The notes below the pieces were generated by a model. It was not told the DNA's origin and ran no database searches. It saw only the letters and a list, made by a program, of their open reading frames with translations. Shown one piece after another: positions 62,258 through 64,000 of a DNA stretch of 64,000 bases. A program made the position numbers and the translations under genes. The first letter of the stretch is position 1. Each line of letters opens with the position of its first letter. The DNA is from Cantharellus purpuraceus (lineage: Eukaryota; Basidiomycota; Agaricomycetes; Cantharellales; Hydnaceae). The stretch lies in contig JALBUN010000035.1 in the NCBI GenBank assembly GCA_025174535.1, forward strand, positions 24,601-88,600, read 5' to 3'.

Positions 62258-63484
62258 ATGTTTCTTAGCAGCAAGAAATGAATAAGACTTCCAAAGTCTA
62301 GAGTTCATGGATGCTTAGGGGTCCAGATATTCTAAAATGAGGGGAATGCACTTAGAGGCTAAAGGAAGTAGGTGGATGAATTCAACCATCCAACCAGTGA
62401 CACTCTGAAGTGGGTAACAGCAATGTGTGAAGTAGTCTAGCAACTGCTTCACACAAGTTCAAGCTTCTAATGCTCTGCAAAGGCAGTACACACTAGTAAC
62501 TTAAACAAGAGCACTAACTGCAGGACTATTGACAGATAATCTCACCCTGTAGATTCATAGTCATGTGAGGCAGATAGTACACTCATGCCTAAAGCAGGAA
62601 TATCACTACTTCAAGTGCAATCAAGTACAGTTACACAACTGTAAGTGACCCTTGAACTGGACAATCAACAGTTACTAAGATATAGAGGATGACACTGTAT
62701 GTCACTCTAGTCACACTGGTGTGCAGAAGATGGGTAGAATATATTACTGTTTTAGAGGCAGAATGACCTCCTTATATATTGTATTTACAGGAGCTGACTA
62801 ATGCTTCTGGAATATTCTACCTATCAATAGATGGAAACTACTGGAAGGTTGTGGAAGGTGGAAGAAAGGGGTAGAATATTCCAAGCCAATCACAGGTTCT
62901 GATCACTGAAATAACACTGATCAGGAGCTGAATAATGGTTCTGGAATATTCTATCTAATAATAGAAGGAAACAGCTAGAATGTTATGGAAAGGGGTAGAA
63001 TATTTCAAGGCAATCACCTGATCTGATCCCTGAACTAGGCACTGATCAGGCAAAAAGAAGGGTATCCACCCTGTTTTCTGCACTGGTTTAGACAGCCATG
63101 GATAGCCACATCTCAGATGATGATCTCCATGGAACATAGTGCCCTGAGAGGCTGTGATTGTCAAGTTACAGAATATTTATTGATCAGAGACATCTGAGCT
63201 TGAATTCAGGCCAAATGCCTGGTCCAAAGGGGGAGAGCCGGCTGTGGGAAGGTTTGTGGGTGTCAGTGGGTCCACAACTGTAGCACAGCAGAAATAAATC
63301 ATTCTGGGACAAGTTCTGCATGGAATATTCCTAAAAAAAATATGGCAAAATAGAGAATATTTGAATAAGTCCATACCAGGTACAAGCACCAAATATATGC
63401 TGATATTTAGGAATGGAAAAGCTAAGTATAGCACATTGGTGCTGCATAAATAGGATTTAATAGGGAAAAGGTGGTTCCCATACA
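62258..63484 (-). repeat. Truncated LTR-E
   Basis: Minus-strand relative of 48438-49868 starting TGTATGGGAACC at 63484 and cut at 62258. Shares CTAAGAAACATATTAC, the TTAAGTTACTAGTGTGTACTG block and the AAATATTCTCTATTTT block. Lacks the TGASTCA array and the last 170 bp or so. Confidence 0.75.
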
Positions 63485-63827
63485 TTCACCCTCCACCTCC
63501 TGGACCACTTCCAAGCAGTTCATCTGGTCTTCTATATATCAATGCTCAAACCTGCTACTACAAATGAGATCTCTGGTCACACAACCTCCACCTCCTCCGA
63601 TCATCATCAAAGGAGATAATGAATATGAGATAACTGAGATCCTGGACTTGAAGATCAATTGTCAATACAAGTGCAAGCTCCAGTACCTAGTCAAATGGAC
63701 TGGATACAAAGGCACCGATGAAGAGTCCTCATGGATTTCTGTGTCCGAACTTGATTACACATCCAAATCCATGTCCAATTTTCACTCTGCTTATCTCAAC
63801 AAACCTGGGCCTCTTATGAATCTTTAA
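63485..63827 (+). pseudogene. pol: Gyp-D fragment: GPY tail and chromodomain
   Basis: Matches 28596-28941. Reads EYEITEILDLKINCQYKCKL, then YLVKWTGYKGTDEESSWIS and ends MNL-stop as in the other copy. Truncated on the left by LTR-E. Confidence 0.8.
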
Positions 63828-64000
63828 GTTCCATTATTGATGCCAATTATATTATTTCGCATAATCATTCATTACAAAGTCACAAAGGAAATTACAAGTC
63901 TACCCCAAACTCTGAAGGAATCTCGAATCCTCATCCAGGGGGGCCATGAACTTCCGCAGCTGACGCAACTCAGCAGTCTGCTGACCCTTGAGAACCTCCT
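63828..64000 (-). pseudogene. C-terminal end of the Gyp-D antisense ORF, cut by the window edge
   Basis: 63940-64000 aligns with 29208-29275, the C-terminal coding part of the antisense ORF (MAxLDKD-type region). It shows that the antisense ORF belongs to the family rather than to one copy. The rest is outside the window. Confidence 0.65.

Overview
The window is an accessory, repeat-dense stretch of a basidiomycete (mushroom-forming Agaricomycetes-type) genome. The evidence is GT-AG introns of about 50 bp, a DUF6535-type membrane domain fused to ARM/HEAT repeats, a small secreted 'NRCGFGT' glycopeptide-type gene, and many fungal Ty3/gypsy and Ty1/copia elements. There is no bacterial or phage gene organisation.

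Family names used here are mine. Gyp-A: chromodomain Ty3/gypsy, complete at 16769-23198, 3' end at 1-1264, solo LTRs at 31161 and 50289. Gyp-B: a decayed Ty3/gypsy whose sequence is packed with short hairpins (3124-6305, 23399-34235, 47785-55995, 55996-62257). Gyp-C: a 3' remnant at 1326-2206. Gyp-D: 24253-31690, solo LTRs at 34582 and 58993, a fragment at 63485-64000. Cop-G and Cop-H: copia families. LTR-E and LTR-F: solo LTRs. A MITE family is present in three copies.

Layout. 1-9213: nested gypsy and copia remnants. 9446-10903: a CpG-decayed, truncated copy of the ARM-repeat gene. 11040-15770: host-like sequence with a possible small gene, an APH-type phosphotransferase with a frameshift, a solo LTR-F, and a secreted-protein gene on the minus strand bracketed by 231-bp direct repeats. 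15771-35101: a Cop-H LTR and remnant holding the young Gyp-A element, then Gyp-B holding LTR-F, which holds Gyp-D, which holds a MITE, a copia LTR and a Gyp-A solo LTR. 35102-35750: a minisatellite and short coiled-coil ORF. 36205-43644: the main host gene, DUF6535 plus about 30 ARM-type exons (34 exons, about 1,920 residues as I model it). 44608-45591: a second, inverted copy of the secreted-protein gene. 45934-64000: copia remnants and two head-to-head Gyp-B copies carrying solo LTRs.

Most solo LTRs and both full-length elements have exact 5-bp target duplications, so the order of insertion can be read. The strongest unexplained signals are the hairpin saturation of Gyp-B; the DUF6535-ARM gene with one near-identical repeat per symmetric phase-1 exon; an intact 545-residue antisense ORF in otherwise ruined Gyp-D; an accessory ORF with its own TATA box just before the 3' LTR in Gyp-A and Gyp-C; and LTRs that differ by exact presence or absence of a 59-bp GT...AG segment. 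All calls rest on reading the sequence; no search or alignment program was run.
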